NCBI RefSeq assembly: GCF_036227105.1
Contig: NZ_CP109434.1
Span: forward strand, 811,001-875,000
Reading direction: 5' to 3'
Source of the DNA: Amycolatopsis sp. NBC_01488
Lineage (GTDB): Bacteria > Actinomycetota > Actinomycetes > Mycobacteriales > Pseudonocardiaceae
DNA length: 64,000 nt
A model generated the notes under the pieces. That model was not told where the DNA came from and ran no database searches. It saw only the letters and a program-made list of their open reading frames with translations. A program made the translations under genes and the position numbers. Each line of letters begins with the position of its first letter. Position 1 is the first letter of the stretch. Shown piece after piece: positions 27,853-38,805 of this stretch.

Positions 27853-30800
27853 TCAGGCGCCGAGCTCGTTGTCGATGAGGGCGAACAGCTCATCCGTGGT
27901 CGCGGTCTCCAGCACGTCGGTGGCCTTCGTGCCGGACAGGGTCTTGTGCAGGGTGGTGACCATCGCCTGCAACCGGGCGACGATCCGGGACCGGTCGATC
28001 TCGGCGGCGTCCAAAGTGGACGCGACGGCCTCCAGCCGGTCCAGTTCCGCTTCCAGCGGGACCGCGGCCTCGCCACCGAGCCGCGTCCACAGGTGCTCGG
28101 CGAGCGCCTGCGGGTTGACGTGGTCGAACGCGACGGTCGCCGGGAGCTTCAAGCCGGTGGCGGCGCCGAGCCGGTTGCGCAGGTCGACCGCGGTCACCGA
28201 GTCGAAGCCCAGCTCCTTGAACGCGCGGGCCGGGTCGACCGCCGAGCCACCGTCGTAGCCGGCGACCACGGCGACCTGGCCGCGGACCAGCTCCAGCAGC
28301 GTCCGCTGCTGCTCGGCGGGGGTGAGCGCGGCCAGCTTCGCCTTCAGGTCGCCGTTGTCCGCCGGGGTTTCGGTCTTGTCCTCGGCGACCTCGGGCAGCG
28401 CGCGCAGCAGTGGCCGCGGGCGGGCGAGCTGGTACACCGGGGCGAACGCGGCCCAGTCGATGTCCGCGACGACCAGGTGGGTTTCGTCGTGGTCGAGGGC
28501 CTGGCCCAGTGCTTGGACAGCGAGTTCCGGCGCCATCTCGGCGAGGCCCATGCGGCGCAGCAGGCCGGACGCCTCGGCGTCGACCATGCCCCCGCCGCCC
28601 CAGGAGCCCCAGGCGATCGCGGTCGCGGCGCGGCCCGCGGCACGACGGCGGCGGGCGAGCGCGTCGAGGTAGGCGTTGCCCGCGGCGTAGGCGGGCTGGC
28701 CGGAGGTGCCCCACACGGCGGCGCCGGAGGACATCAGCACGAACGCGTCCAGCTCGGTGTCGCCGAGCAGCTCGTCGAGCAGCGCCGCCCCGGTGACCTT
28801 GGCTCGGGTGGCCGCGGCGAACTCCGCTGGGGTGACGTCGGCCAGGGGCGACTCGGCGGTGAGCACGCCGGCGGCGTGCACCACGGCGGTCGGCGGGTAC
28901 TCCTCCAGCAGCGCCCGCAGCTGCTGCTCGTCGGAAACGTCGCAGGCCACCACGGTCACGCCCAGTTCGTCGACCAGCTCACGCGCGCCTTCGGCGTCGA
29001 GCCCGCGACGGCTGGTGAGCACGATGTGCTCGGCGCCGCGGCCGGCCAGCCAGCGGGCGACGTGCGCGCCGACCGCGCCGGTGCCGCCGGTGACCAGGAC
29101 CGTGCCCCGCGGCCGCCACTCCTCCGCGGTGCCCTTCAGCGGGGCGCGGACCATGCGCCGGGCGAACACCCCGGACGACCGGATCGCGACCTGGTCCTCT
29201 CCGTCCACACCGGACACGATCGCGGCCAGGCGGGGCGCGTCGGCGGGGCCGTCGACGTCGACCAGGCCACCCCAGGTGGCGGGCAGGTCGAGCGCGGCGA
29301 CCGTGCCGAGGCCCCACACCGCCGCGGCGGCCGGGTCGGCGTCGGAGAAGGCGTCCACCGCGACGGCGCCGCGGGTGACGACCCAGGTGGGCGCGTCGAC
29401 GCCGGTGTCGCGCAGGGCCTGCAGCAGCGCGATCGTGGCGGCGACGGCGGTGCTGAGCGCGGGGTGTTCCGGGTGCTCGCGGGTGTCCAGGGCGAGCAGC
29501 GACAGCACGCCGTCGAACGGCCGCAGCGCCGTGGCTTCGGTGAGCAGCCCGGTCAGGGCTTCGCGGTCGGCCGTGGCGATGACGCGCACGACGTCGCCCT
29601 GCTCGGCGAGCGCGTCGGCCAGCTCGGCCGCCGCGGGGACGTCCGCGGGCACGACGACCAGCCAGGTGCCGGTCAGCCCGCCGGTGACGCTCACCGGCGC
29701 CCAGGAGACGCGGTAGCGCCAGGACTCCACAGTGGACAGCTCGGTGCGGCGGCCGTGCCAGGTGGCCAGGGCCGGGACGACCTCGGCCAGCGGGGCGGCT
29801 TCGACGCCGAGCCGGGCGGCCAGAGCGTCGACGTCGCCGCTCGTGACGTCCTGCCAGAAGTCCTGGTCGGCACCATGGACGGGCACCGGCGCGGCTTCCT
29901 CCTCGAGCCAGAAGCGCTTGTGCTGGAACGGGTAGGTCGGCAGGTCGGTGATCCGGCCGCCGGGCACCAGCGACGCCCAGTCCGCCGCGCCACCGCGGAC
30001 CGAGTGCTCGGCCAGCGAGGTCGCGAACCGCGTGAGGCTGCCTTCGTCGCGGCGCAGGGTGCCGGTGACGGACCCGTGGTGCCCGCCTTCGTCGAGCGTT
30101 TCCTGGATGCTCATCGCGAGCACCGGATGCGGGCTGACCTCGACGAACCGCGTGTATCCCGCGTCGGCGAGCTTCGCCACCACCGGCGCGAACCGGACCG
30201 TGGTGCGCAGATTGGTGAACCAGTACTCGGCGTCCATAGTGGACCCTGGTTCTCCGGTCACCGTGGAGGTCATCGCGACGCTCCCCGCGCCGGGCGTGAT
30301 CGGACCGAGGTCGGCCAGCAGGCGGTCGGCGAGGTGTTCGACGTGCGCGGAGTGCGACGCGTAGTCCACCGGCACGCGCTTGGCGCGGAACCCCTCGGCG
30401 ACGAGCTGGTCACGCAGCTGGTCGAGGGCGTCGCCGTCGCCGGACAGCACCGCCGACGTGGCGCCGTTGTCGGCGGCCAGGGAGATCCGGCCGTCCCAGG
30501 CGTCGAGCCGCGTCAGCAGCTCGGCGGCGGGCAGCCCGGCGGCCAGCATGCCGCCGCCACGGCCGCCGAGGACGTCCCCGATCGCCTTGCTCCGCAACGC
30601 GACCACGCGTGCACCGTCCCGAAGGGACAGTGCACCGGAGACGGTCGCGGCGGCGATCTCGCCTTGCGAGTGCCCGATCACCATGTCCGGCTCGACGCCG
30701 TGCGCGCGCCACAGCGCGGCCAGCGAGACCATCACCGCCCACAGCATCGGCTGGACGACGTCCACGCGGTCCGCGGGTGGCGTGCCGGGCTCACCGTGCA

Positions 30801-32556
30801 GGACCGCGAGCACCGACCAGTCCGTGAACTCGTGCAAGGCGGCGTCACACTCGGCCATCCGCGCGGCGAACGCCGGCGACTGCCGGATCAGGTCGATCGC
30901 CATGCCGGTCCATTGGGAGCCCTGGCCGGGGAAGACGAACACGGTCTTGCCGCGGACGTCCGCGGTCCCGGTGACGACGTCCGGTCGCGAACCGCCCACG
31001 GCCAGCGCCTCCAAGGCCTGTCGGGCGTCCGTTGATACCACCACGGCGCGATGGTCGAGCTTCGCGCGTCCGGTGGCCAAGGTGTAGGCCACATCGGCAA
31101 GGTCACCGTCCACTCGGGACGCCAGCCGGGCGGCCGCCTCGGCCAGCGCGGCGGGGGTCTTGGCCGACAGGACCAGCGGCGTGACCGCGGGCTTGGGCGG
31201 CTCGACGGCGTCGGTTTCGGGCGCCTGCTCCAGGATGACGTGCGCGTTGGTGCCGCTCACGCCGAACGACGAGACCGCCGCGCGGCGCGACCGGTTCACC
31301 TCGGGCCAGTCGCGCGGCTCGGTGAGCAGCTCGACGGCGCCGGCCGTCCAGTCGACGTGCGTCGACGGCGTGCCGACGTGCAGCGTGCGCGGCGCCTTGC
31401 CGTGGCGCAGTGCCTGGATCACCTTGATGACCCCGGCGACGCCGGCCGCGGCCTGCGGGTGCCCCATGTTGGACTTGATCGAGCCGAGCAGCAGCGGTGC
31501 GCCGGTGGCGCGCTGGCCGTAGGTCTCCATCAGCGACTGCGCTTCGATCGGGTCGCCGAGCGCGGTGCCGGTACCGTGCGCCTCGACGAGGTCCACATCG
31601 GACCGCGACAGCCCGGCGTCGGCCAGCGCGGCCTCGATCACCCGGACCTGCGACGGGCCGTTGGGCGCGGAAAAGCCGTTGCTGGCACCGTCCTGGTTGA
31701 CCGCCGAGCCGCGCAGCAACGCGAGGACGCGGTGCCCGTTGCGGCGCGCGTCGGAAAGCTTCTCCAGGACGAGGACGCCGACGCCCTCGGCCCACGACGT
31801 CCCGTCGGCATCGTCCGAAAACGACCTGCTGCGCCCGTCCGCGGCGAGCCCGCGACGGCCGCTGAAGTCGACGAACATCTCCGGCGTGCCCATGACGGCG
31901 ACCCCGCCGGCCAGCGCGAGGGTGCAGTCGCCGTCCCGCAGTCCCTGCGCGGCCATGTGCAGCGCGACCAGCGACGAGGAGCACGCGGTGTCCACCGACA
32001 CGGACGGGCCTTCGAGGCCGAGGGTGTAGGAGACCTGCCCGGAGACGAGGCTGCCGTCGGGGCTGCCGCCGCTGTAGTCGTGGTACATCACGCCCGCGTA
32101 GACGCCGGTCGGGCTGCCCTTGAGCGCGTGCGGGTCGAGCCCGGCGCGTTCGAAGGCCTCCCACGAGGCTTCGAGGAGGATCCGCTGCTGCGGGTCGGCG
32201 CGGCGGGCGTCACGCGGGCTGATGCCGAAGAACTCGGCGTCGAAGTCCGGGGCGTCGTAGAGGAAGCCGCCGTGGCGCGTGTAGGTCTTGCCGGGCCGGT
32301 CGGGGATCGGGTCGTAGATGCCCTCGACGTCCCAGCCGCGGTCGGCGGGGAACTCCCCGATGACGTCGCGGCCCTGGTCGACCAGGTCCCACAGGTCCTC
32401 CGGCGTGCGGACGTCCCCCGGGTAGCGGCAGCTCATGCCGATGACGGCGATGGGTTCGGCGTGCTGGGCCTCCAGCTCCTGCACGCGACGCCGGGCCGCC
32501 TGCAGATCCGCCGTCGCGCGCTTCAGGTAGTCGCGGAGCTTGTCCTCGTTGCTCAT
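27853..32556 (-). CDS. Modular type I polyketide synthase C, one module (KS-AT-KR-ACP, methylmalonyl)
   Basis: This 1567-residue single-module PKS has an N-terminal docking helix ([17 protein letters not shown]). KS runs from 34 with C192. AT has S630 in GHSQGE and YASH at 732-735, the only methylmalonyl-type AT in the window. There is no DH. KR starts at about 1151 with S1277 and Y1290, and W1282 in [12 protein letters not shown]; the missing LDD and the residue before Tyr indicate an A1-type ketoreductase. ACP is at S1453. A C-terminal docking helix ends [12 protein letters not shown]. The module should install an alpha-methyl group and leave a hydroxyl. Its ATG overlaps the PKS B stop (ATGA). 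Confidence 0.95.
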   Translation of the reverse strand: MSNEDKLRDYLKRATADLQAARRRVQELEAQHAEPIAVIGMSCRYPGDVRTPEDLWDLVDQGRDVIGEFPADRGWDVEGIYDPIPDRPGKTYTRHGGFLYDAPDFDAEFFGISPRDARRADPQQRILLEASWEAFERAGLDPHALKGSPTGVYAGVMYHDYSGGSPDGSLVSGQVSYTLGLEGPSVSVDTACSSSLVALHMAAQGLRDGDCTLALAGGVAVMGTPEMFVDFSGRRGLAADGRSRSFSDDADGTSWAEGVGVLVLEKLSDARRNGHRVLALLRGSAVNQDGASNGFSAPNGPSQVRVIEAALADAGLSRSDVDLVEAHGTGTALGDPIEAQSLMETYGQRATGAPLLLGSIKSNMGHPQAAAGVAGVIKVIQALRHGKAPRTLHVGTPSTHVDWTAGAVELLTEPRDWPEVNRSRRAAVSSFGVSGTNAHVILEQAPETDAVEPPKPAVTPLVLSAKTPAALAEAAARLASRVDGDLADVAYTLATGRAKLDHRAVVVSTDARQALEALAVGGSRPDVVTGTADVRGKTVFVFPGQGSQWTGMAIDLIRQSPAFAARMAECDAALHEFTDWSVLAVLHGEPGTPPADRVDVVQPMLWAVMVSLAALWRAHGVEPDMVIGHSQGEIAAATVSGALSLRDGARVVALRSKAIGDVLGGRGGGMLAAGLPAAELLTRLDAWDGRISLAADNGATSAVLSGDGDALDQLRDQLVAEGFRAKRVPVDYASHSAHVEHLADRLLADLGPITPGAGSVAMTSTVTGEPGSTMDAEYWFTNLRTTVRFAPVVAKLADAGYTRFVEVSPHPVLAMSIQETLDEGGHHGSVTGTLRRDEGSLTRFATSLAEHSVRGGAADWASLVPGGRITDLPTYPFQHKRFWLEEEAAPVPVHGADQDFWQDVTSGDVDALAARLGVEAAPLAEVVPALATWHGRRTELSTVESWRYRVSWAPVSVTGGLTGTWLVVVPADVPAAAELADALAEQGDVVRVIATADREALTGLLTEATALRPFDGVLSLLALDTREHPEHPALSTAVAATIALLQALRDTGVDAPTWVVTRGAVAVDAFSDADPAAAAVWGLGTVAALDLPATWGGLVDVDGPADAPRLAAIVSGVDGEDQVAIRSSGVFARRMVRAPLKGTAEEWRPRGTVLVTGGTGAVGAHVARWLAGRGAEHIVLTSRRGLDAEGARELVDELGVTVVACDVSDEQQLRALLEEYPPTAVVHAAGVLTAESPLADVTPAEFAAATRAKVTGAALLDELLGDTELDAFVLMSSGAAVWGTSGQPAYAAGNAYLDALARRRRAAGRAATAIAWGSWGGGGMVDAEASGLLRRMGLAEMAPELAVQALGQALDHDETHLVVADIDWAAFAPVYQLARPRPLLRALPEVAEDKTETPADNGDLKAKLAALTPAEQQRTLLELVRGQVAVVAGYDGGSAVDPARAFKELGFDSVTAVDLRNRLGAATGLKLPATVAFDHVNPQALAEHLWTRLGGEAAVPLEAELDRLEAVASTLDAAEIDRSRIVARLQAMVTTLHKTLSGTKATDVLETATTDELFALIDNELGA
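31591..31603. repeat. Representative copy of a dispersed GTCC-N5-GGAC interrupted palindrome
   Basis: GTCCACATCGGAC inside PKS C is one of at least 19 copies noticed of GTCC, five mostly A/T-rich bases, GGAC. Most lie inside coding sequence. Positions are listed in the findings. Confidence 0.5.
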
Positions 32557-35500
32557 GAGATACCCAATTCCTCGTCCAGCACGGCAAAGAGCTCGTCGTC
32601 GGTGGCTTCGTCCAGGTCGGCTGCTTCGGGCCCGCCGGTGTTCGCCTCGGTCCACTTGCGGGACAGCGCCTCGAGGCGGGCCGTGACCTTCGCCGTCGAG
32701 CCGTTGAGCGATCCCGCGCCGGCCAGGAGGGCTTCGAGGCGGTCGATCTCGGCGAGCAGCGAGTCGGCCGCGCCGCGGGCCGGGCCCAGCAGGGCGTGCA
32801 GCCTCTTGGCCAACGCCGCCGGGGTCGGGTGGTCGAACACGATCGTCGCCGTCAGCTTCAGTCCGGTCAGGGCGCCGAGCTGGTTGCGCAGCTCCACCGA
32901 CGTCAGCGAGTCGAAGCCCATCTCCTGGAACGCCCGCTCCGGCTCGACGAACCCGAGCCCCAGGACGGCCTTGACCTGCGCGGACACCACCTCCAGCAGG
33001 TACGCCTCGCGCTCGGACTCCGGGAGCGTCGCGAGCCGGGCCGTGACAGCGCCGTCGGCCTTCGCCGCCGCGCGGCGGGGGGCTGCCGGGCGGACCATGC
33101 CACGCAGGACCGGGGGCAGCGAGTCCGCGCGGGACCGCAATGCCGCGACGTCCAGCTTCACCGGCGCGAGGACGGCGTCCTCGGCGACCAGGCACGCGTC
33201 GAACAGCGCGAGGGCGTCGGCGGTGGCCATCGGCGGGGTGCCGAGGCGACGCAGCCTGCGGAAGTCGGCCTCGCCGAGTTCGCCGGCCATGCCGCCGTCC
33301 TCGGCCCAGGCACCCCAGTCCAGTGCCGTCGCCGGCAGGCCCTGCGCGTGACGGTGGCGGGCGAGTTCGTCGAGGAACGCGTTGGCCGCGGCGTACCCCG
33401 CCTGCCCGGCGGCCAGCACCGTGCTCGCGGCCGAGGAGAACAGGATGAACGCGTCGAGGTTTCCGGTGCACTCGTGGAGGTTCCAGGCGCCGTCGACCTT
33501 CGGGGCGAAGACGCGGTCGAGTTCCTCGTCGGTGAGGTTTTCGATGCGGCCCGCGGCCGGGACGCCCGCCGCGTGCACCACCGCGGTCAGCCGAACGCCG
33601 TCGACCAGCGCCGCGACGGACGCGCGGTCGGTGACGTCGCAGCTCGCGATGGTGACCTCGGCGCCAAGACCCGTGAGTTCGTCGCGCAGCTCGGCCGCAC
33701 CGGGTGCGTCCATGCCGCGACGACTGGTCAGCAGCAGGTGCCGGACGCCGTGGTTCGTCACCAGGTGCTTCGCGACGACGGCACCGAGGCCGCCCGTGCC
33801 GCCGGTGATCAGGACCGTGCCGTCGAGGTTCCAGCCCAGCTCGCCGGCCGGCGCGGCCGCGACCAGGCGGGGCACCAGGACCCGGCCGTCGCGGACGGCC
33901 ACCTCGGGTTCACCGGAGGCCAGCGCGGCTTCGACGTCGTCGCCGTCGATCAGCACGAACCGGCCCGGGTGCTCGGCTTCGGCCGCCCGCACCAGGCCCC
34001 ACACCGTGGCGAGGGCCGGGTCGACGTCCTCGCCGTCGACGGACACCGCGCCGCGCGTGACGACGGCCAAGCGCGTTTCGGCGTCCAGCTCCCGGATCGC
34101 GGTGAGCACCTGCCGGGCGGCCGCGCGAGCCCGCTCCGGCACTGGTCCGTCCAAAGTGGACACTTTGAGCACCCGTGCAGTGCCCGGTGCGCCTCCGACG
34201 GCCAGCTCCCAGGCCATGCGGAAGAGCGAGTTCGGGGCCGGCTTGGCGAGGGAGATCGCCCGTGCCGCCAGCGAACCGACCGACAGCACCGGCATCCCGG
34301 TCGAGTCGGCGATCCGCAGCGTGATGGCCTCCGGGCCGGTCGGCGCCACGTGGACGCGCAGGGCGCCGGCGCCCGCGGCGTGCCACGTCGTGCCGCTGAA
34401 CGAGAACGGCAGCATCGGCGCCGCTTCCCCGGCTTCGGGTGCCGGGCCGAGCAGCTGGGCGTGCATCGCGGCGTCGAACAGCGCCGGGTGCAGGCCGTAC
34501 TCACGAGCGCCGTCCGAGAGGACGACCTCCGCGTAGACTTCGTCGTCGTCCGTCCACATCGCACGCAGGCCCTGGAACGCCGGGCCGTAGTCGTAGCCGA
34601 GGTCCGCGAGCCGGGCGTACGGGTCGGTGAGCGGGACCTCGGTCGCACCCGCGGGCGGCCATTCGGTGAGGTCGAACGCGGGCGCGTCGGCACCGGTCGT
34701 GAGGAAGCCCTCGGCGTGCCGGATCCAGGCGTCGTCACCGTCCCGTCGCGAGTGGACGGTCAGGCGCCGTCGGCCGGCTTCCTCGGCTTCCACGGTCACC
34801 TGGACGGCCGCGCCCGAGGTCAGCGCCAGCGGGGCCTGCAGGGTGAGTTCTTCGATGCCGGTACAGCCGACCTCGTCGGCGGCGGCGCGGGCCAGTTCGA
34901 CGAACGCCGTGCCGGGCAGCAGGATCGTGCCGAGGACGACGTGGTCGGCGATCCAGGGCACGGTGTCCGCCGACAGCCGTCCGGTCAGCACGACCGTGTC
35001 CGACTCGGGCACCCGGACGACCGCGCTGAGCATCGGGTGCGCGGCGGGCTGCTGGCCGTGGTCGGTGGCGTCGCCGGTCGCGGTGGTGGCCGGGAGCCAG
35101 TAGCGGGTGCGGCGGAAGGCGTAGGTCGGCACCTCGACGCGGCGGGCACCGGCGTAGAACGCCGGCCAGTCCACCGGAATCCCGCGGGCGTGCAGGGTGG
35201 CGACCGCGGTGACGACGGCGTGGGCCTCGTCGCGGTCCTTGCGCAGAGCCGGGACGAAGGCGAGCGCCTCGTCGTCCAGGGCGGTGCTCGCGGCGGCAGT
35301 CAGCACCGGGGCGGGACCGATCTCGACGAACGTCCGGACGCCGTCGGCGGCGAGGGCGCGCACGCCGTCGTCGAACCGGACGGTCGCGCGGACCTGCTCC
35401 ACCCAGTACTCCGGCGTGGTCAGGTCGGCGTCGGCGGAGACCGTGGAGACGATCGGGATCGACGGCTTCGCGTAGCCGAGCTTCGCCGCCACGGCCGCGA

Positions 35501-37694
35501 ATTCGACCAGCATCGGCTCCATCAGCGGTGAGTGGAACGCGTGCGAAACACGCAGCTCCTTGGGCCGTTCGAAGGGCGCGACGACGGCGGCGACCTCGTC
35601 CGCGGCACCCGAGACGACCAGGGAACGGGGGCCGTTGACCGCGGCGATGCTCACCCCGGCCGTCAGCAGCGGGGTCACCTCGGCCTCGGTGGCCGCGATC
35701 GCGACCATCGCGCCGCCCGCGGGCAGGGCCTGCATGAGCCGGGCGCGGGCGGCGACGAGCGTGCAGGCGTCGTCGAGCGAGAGGATCCCGGCGACGTGCG
35801 CGGCGGCCAGCTCGCCGATCGAGTGGCCGAGCAGGTGGTCGGGCTGCACGCCCCACGATTCCAGGAGCCGGTAGAGCGCGACCTCGAACGCGAACAGCGC
35901 GGGCTGCGTGAACCCGGTCTGCTGCAGGGCTTCCGCGTCGTCGAAGACGGAACGGGCCAAGTCCAGGCGGGCGCACACCGCGTCGAGTGCTCCGGCGAAC
36001 ACCGGGTACTTCGCGGCGAGGACCGTGCCCATTCCGGCGCGCTGCGCGCCCTGACCGGTGAAGAGGAAGGCCGTCCGGCCGGTGCCGCGGCGGCCGCGGA
36101 CGACGTTCGGCGCGGGTTCACCGGCGGCCAGCGCGCTCAGCCCGGCTCGCAGCTCGGCGGGCTCGGAGCCGACGACGACGGCGCGGTGGTCGAGCGCCGA
36201 ACGCGTCGTGGCCAGCGAGAACCCGATGTCGGCCAGGTCTCCGGCGTGGTCCACGAGCTGCCGCGCCTGAGCGGCGACGGCATCGGCAGAGTCCGCCGAC
36301 ACCGGCCACGCGACCACGGGAACTTCGGCCGCGGCTGGCTCCTCGGGCGCGGGTTCGGCCTGCTCGATGACGACGTGGGCGTTGGTGCCGCTGATCCCGA
36401 ACGACGACACCGCGCCCCGGCGAGGCCGCTCGACCGCGGGCCAGGCGCGGGACTCGGTGAGCAGCTCCACCGCGCCGGCCGACCAGTCGACGTGCGGCGA
36501 CGGCGCGTCCACGTGCAGGGTCTTCGGCAGGACGCCGTGCCGGATGGCCTGGACGACCTTGATCACGCCGCCGACCCCGGCGGCCGCCTGGGTGTGGCCG
36601 ATGTTGGACTTGAGCGAGCCGAGCCACAACGGCCGCTCGCGGTCTTGGCCGTAGGTGGCCAGCAGGGCCTGCGCTTCGATCGGGTCGCCGAGCTTGGTGC
36701 CGGTGCCGTGGCCTTCGACCAGATCGACGTCCGATGTGGACAGTCCAGCGGTGGCGAGGGCCTGGCGGATCACGCGTTGCTGCGCCGGTCCGTTGGGGAC
36801 GGTCAAGCCACTGGACGCGCCGTCGGAGTTGACCGCGCTGCCGCGCACGACGGCGAGGACGTCGTGGCCCAGGCGCTGGGCGTCGGAGAGACGCTCGACG
36901 ACGAGCACACCGACGCCCTCGCCCCAGCCCGTGCCGTCGGCACCGGCGGCGAAGGCCTTGCAGCGGCCGTCGTCGGACAGGCCGCCCTGCTCGGTGAAGT
37001 AGACGAACGTCTCGGGCGTGGCCATCACCGTGACGCCGCCGACGAGGGCCAGCGAGCAGTCGCCGCGGCGCAGTGCCTGCGTGGCCCAGTGCAGGGCGAC
37101 CAGGGACGACGAGCAGGCGGTGTCGACCGACACCGCGGGGCCTTCCAGCCCGAGCGCGTAGGCGACGCGGCCGGAGACGACGCTGCCGGCGGCCGCGTGG
37201 CCGAGGTAGTCGTGGTACATCACGCCGGCGAAGACGCCGGTGCTGCTGCCGCGCAGGGTGTCCGGGACGATGCCCGCACGCTCCAGCGCGGTCCAGGACG
37301 TCTCGAGCAGCAGCCGCTGCTGGGCGTCCATCGTGAGCGCCTCGCGGGGCGAGATCCCGAAGAACTCGGGGTCGAACTCGGCGGCGTCGCGCAGGAAGCC
37401 GCCTTCGCGCGTGTTCGTGGTGCCGGGCCGTTCGCCCGCGGGGTCGTAGAGGCGGTCGAGGGGCCAGCCGCGGTCGGCCGGGAACGCGCCGATGCCGTCG
37501 GTCCCGGTGGCGACCAGCTCCCAGAGGTCCTCCGGGCTCGAGACCCCACCGGGATAGCGGCAGTCCATGCCGACGATCGCGATGGGCTCGGTGTCACGCC
37601 GCCGGACCTCCTGCAGGGCGCCCTTGGCCTCGCGCAGGTCGGCGGTCGCGCGCTTGAGGTAGTCGAGCAGCTTCCGCTCGTTTTCGGCGCTCAC
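32553..37694 (-). CDS. Modular type I polyketide synthase B, one module (KS-AT-DH-KR-ACP)
   Basis: This 1713-residue single-module PKS is first in the B-C-D operon. The docking helix is [21 protein letters not shown] spans 36-445 with C194 and the EGHGTGT and SNIGHTQ histidines. AT has S625 (GHSIG) and HAFH at 718 (malonyl). DH starts at 886 with H918 in [11 protein letters not shown] and D1074. KR starts at about 1291 with S1421 and Y1434. ACP is at S1596, and the C-terminal docking helix ends [13 protein letters not shown]. The KR reads [14 protein letters not shown], without the LDD of B-type domains and without the A-type tryptophan. The GTG at 37694 follows AGGGGG; the longer frame start at 37748 has no homology. 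The expected output is a double bond. Confidence 0.95.
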   Translation of the reverse strand: MSAENERKLLDYLKRATADLREAKGALQEVRRRDTEPIAIVGMDCRYPGGVSSPEDLWELVATGTDGIGAFPADRGWPLDRLYDPAGERPGTTNTREGGFLRDAAEFDPEFFGISPREALTMDAQQRLLLETSWTALERAGIVPDTLRGSSTGVFAGVMYHDYLGHAAAGSVVSGRVAYALGLEGPAVSVDTACSSSLVALHWATQALRRGDCSLALVGGVTVMATPETFVYFTEQGGLSDDGRCKAFAAGADGTGWGEGVGVLVVERLSDAQRLGHDVLAVVRGSAVNSDGASSGLTVPNGPAQQRVIRQALATAGLSTSDVDLVEGHGTGTKLGDPIEAQALLATYGQDRERPLWLGSLKSNIGHTQAAAGVGGVIKVVQAIRHGVLPKTLHVDAPSPHVDWSAGAVELLTESRAWPAVERPRRGAVSSFGISGTNAHVVIEQAEPAPEEPAAAEVPVVAWPVSADSADAVAAQARQLVDHAGDLADIGFSLATTRSALDHRAVVVGSEPAELRAGLSALAAGEPAPNVVRGRRGTGRTAFLFTGQGAQRAGMGTVLAAKYPVFAGALDAVCARLDLARSVFDDAEALQQTGFTQPALFAFEVALYRLLESWGVQPDHLLGHSIGELAAAHVAGILSLDDACTLVAARARLMQALPAGGAMVAIAATEAEVTPLLTAGVSIAAVNGPRSLVVSGAADEVAAVVAPFERPKELRVSHAFHSPLMEPMLVEFAAVAAKLGYAKPSIPIVSTVSADADLTTPEYWVEQVRATVRFDDGVRALAADGVRTFVEIGPAPVLTAAASTALDDEALAFVPALRKDRDEAHAVVTAVATLHARGIPVDWPAFYAGARRVEVPTYAFRRTRYWLPATTATGDATDHGQQPAAHPMLSAVVRVPESDTVVLTGRLSADTVPWIADHVVLGTILLPGTAFVELARAAADEVGCTGIEELTLQAPLALTSGAAVQVTVEAEEAGRRRLTVHSRRDGDDAWIRHAEGFLTTGADAPAFDLTEWPPAGATEVPLTDPYARLADLGYDYGPAFQGLRAMWTDDDEVYAEVVLSDGAREYGLHPALFDAAMHAQLLGPAPEAGEAAPMLPFSFSGTTWHAAGAGALRVHVAPTGPEAITLRIADSTGMPVLSVGSLAARAISLAKPAPNSLFRMAWELAVGGAPGTARVLKVSTLDGPVPERARAAARQVLTAIRELDAETRLAVVTRGAVSVDGEDVDPALATVWGLVRAAEAEHPGRFVLIDGDDVEAALASGEPEVAVRDGRVLVPRLVAAAPAGELGWNLDGTVLITGGTGGLGAVVAKHLVTNHGVRHLLLTSRRGMDAPGAAELRDELTGLGAEVTIASCDVTDRASVAALVDGVRLTAVVHAAGVPAAGRIENLTDEELDRVFAPKVDGAWNLHECTGNLDAFILFSSAASTVLAAGQAGYAAANAFLDELARHRHAQGLPATALDWGAWAEDGGMAGELGEADFRRLRRLGTPPMATADALALFDACLVAEDAVLAPVKLDVAALRSRADSLPPVLRGMVRPAAPRRAAAKADGAVTARLATLPESEREAYLLEVVSAQVKAVLGLGFVEPERAFQEMGFDSLTSVELRNQLGALTGLKLTATIVFDHPTPAALAKRLHALLGPARGAADSLLAEIDRLEALLAGAGSLNGSTAKVTARLEALSRKWTEANTGGPEAADLDEATDDELFAVLDEELGIS

Positions 37695-37800
37695 GCCATT
37701 ACCCCCTGGGAAACGGCCAGAAGAACGGTACTCACGTAATCGACCCACCTAACCGCGAAAAAGAGTGGAAGGTGCCACGCCGAAAACGCTACCGACGGCC

Positions 37801-37830
37801 GTGGGGCCGCCCCACCCCTAACGGCCCCAC
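37801..37830 (-). terminator. Hairpin carrying a TAGGGGT motif, upstream of PKS B and downstream of the GT-like gene
   Basis: A perfect nine-base stem (GTGGGGCCG with CGGCCCCAC) encloses CCCCACCCCTAA. It lies 35 bases past the minus-strand stop of the glycosyltransferase-like gene and about 120 bases upstream of the PKS B start. It could therefore end one unit and hold a regulator site for the next. The motif copy is at 37814-37821. Confidence 0.5.
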
Positions 37831-37864
37831 AATCAGCGGCTCAGGGAGCCGACCGGGTCTGCCG

Positions 37865-38707
37865 CTACCCGAGCGAGGCGACCACTTCGCGCGGCGCGGG
37901 CAGGGCGGCGATTTCGTCCCGAAGCGCGTTCGCCGCAGTACTCAGCGAAGCCAGCTCGGGAATGTGCTCAGCAGCACCCACATACCCGGCTCCGGCCGCG
38001 GCGATCCGCGCACCGATCGCCGTCTCCGTCAGGGAAAGCTGGGGCACGCCCTGCGTCACCGCCGCGAGCGCGAGGGACGCGTCTCCGTCGTGGACGACCG
38101 CCGCGCACGTCGGCAGGAGCGCCGCCGGAGGTGCCGCGTCGACCAGGCGGACGTTCGGCGGCATCGACACCCCGGCCGGGATCCGCGACGAGTCCGTCGC
38201 CCACACCGCCTCGGCGTCGACACCGGCGACGGCGTCGAACACCGGACCGGCGAGCGTCGCGTCCGTGAGCGACAGCAGCACGCGGCTGCGCCTTGCCTTG
38301 CGCCGCAACCACTCCGGCACCACGACCGGACCGAAGTAGGGCACGTGCCGGACCGGGCGCGCGTCGGAAGCGTCGCGCAGCGACGGCGGTACCGTGTCGA
38401 ACGTCGTCTGGGCCTCGGACGGGCCAGGCTCGTCGAGCGGGCCCAGCAGCCGGATCGCGACGGCGTCGCCGACCGGCGTCCCCGCGGCCGACACCACGAC
38501 GTCGGGTCGCCACAGCTTCGCGAACTCCACCAGCGCTTCGGGTTCGGCGAGGTCGACGGCGACGCACCCGGTGCGGAGGATCTCGTCGACGAACGATGCC
38601 TCTCCGGCGATCTTCACGTCGTGACCCGCCGTGCGCAGCGCCCACGCGAACGGCACCAGGTTGTGCAGCCGCGCGGGCGACGGCGCGGCGGCCAGGAGTA
38701 CGCGCAT
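37865..38707 (-). CDS. Degenerate or truncated GT-B glycosyltransferase-like protein
   Basis: This 280-residue protein is related to macrolide glycosyltransferases but is about 110-140 residues short. The N-terminus RVLLAAAPSPARLHNLVPFA and ALRTAGHDVKIAG match the family, as do VPYFGPVVVPEWL and the C-terminal domain. The middle of the acceptor domain is missing. The donor-site motif usually reading HHGGAGT is VVHDGDASLA, losing key glycines. The frame is intact with a CTGGAG ribosome site, so it is expressed or only recently decayed. It may be a non-catalytic partner or a remnant. No intact sugar transferase is visible in the window. Confidence 0.7.
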   Translation of the reverse strand: MRVLLAAAPSPARLHNLVPFAWALRTAGHDVKIAGEASFVDEILRTGCVAVDLAEPEALVEFAKLWRPDVVVSAAGTPVGDAVAIRLLGPLDEPGPSEAQTTFDTVPPSLRDASDARPVRHVPYFGPVVVPEWLRRKARRSRVLLSLTDATLAGPVFDAVAGVDAEAVWATDSSRIPAGVSMPPNVRLVDAAPPAALLPTCAAVVHDGDASLALAAVTQGVPQLSLTETAIGARIAAAGAGYVGAAEHIPELASLSTAANALRDEIAALPAPREVVASLG

Positions 38708-38732
38708 GGGATCCACTCCAGAAAAGGGAAAC

Positions 38733-38788
38733 CGGGCCGGCCCGGTGCGGATGGTCGTTTTCGACACTATCCGCACCGGGCCGGCCCG
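38733..38788 (-). terminator. Perfect 20-bp stem hairpin ending the MacB-type ABC operon
   Basis: The arms 38733-38752 and 38769-38788 are exact reverse complements with a 16-base loop. The element lies 17 bases past the permease stop codon and 26 bases upstream of the GT-like gene's ATG. Confidence 0.8.
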
Positions 38789-38790
38789 CT

Positions 38791-38798
38791 AACCCCTA
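38791..38798 (-). promoter_or_regulatory. TAGGGGT motif upstream of the GT-like gene
   Basis: The minus strand reads TAGGGGTT, about 90 bases upstream of the start at 38707 and in the coding orientation. It sits between the ABC permease stop and the terminator hairpin. Confidence 0.35.
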
Positions 38799-38805
38799 CA
38801 AATCG

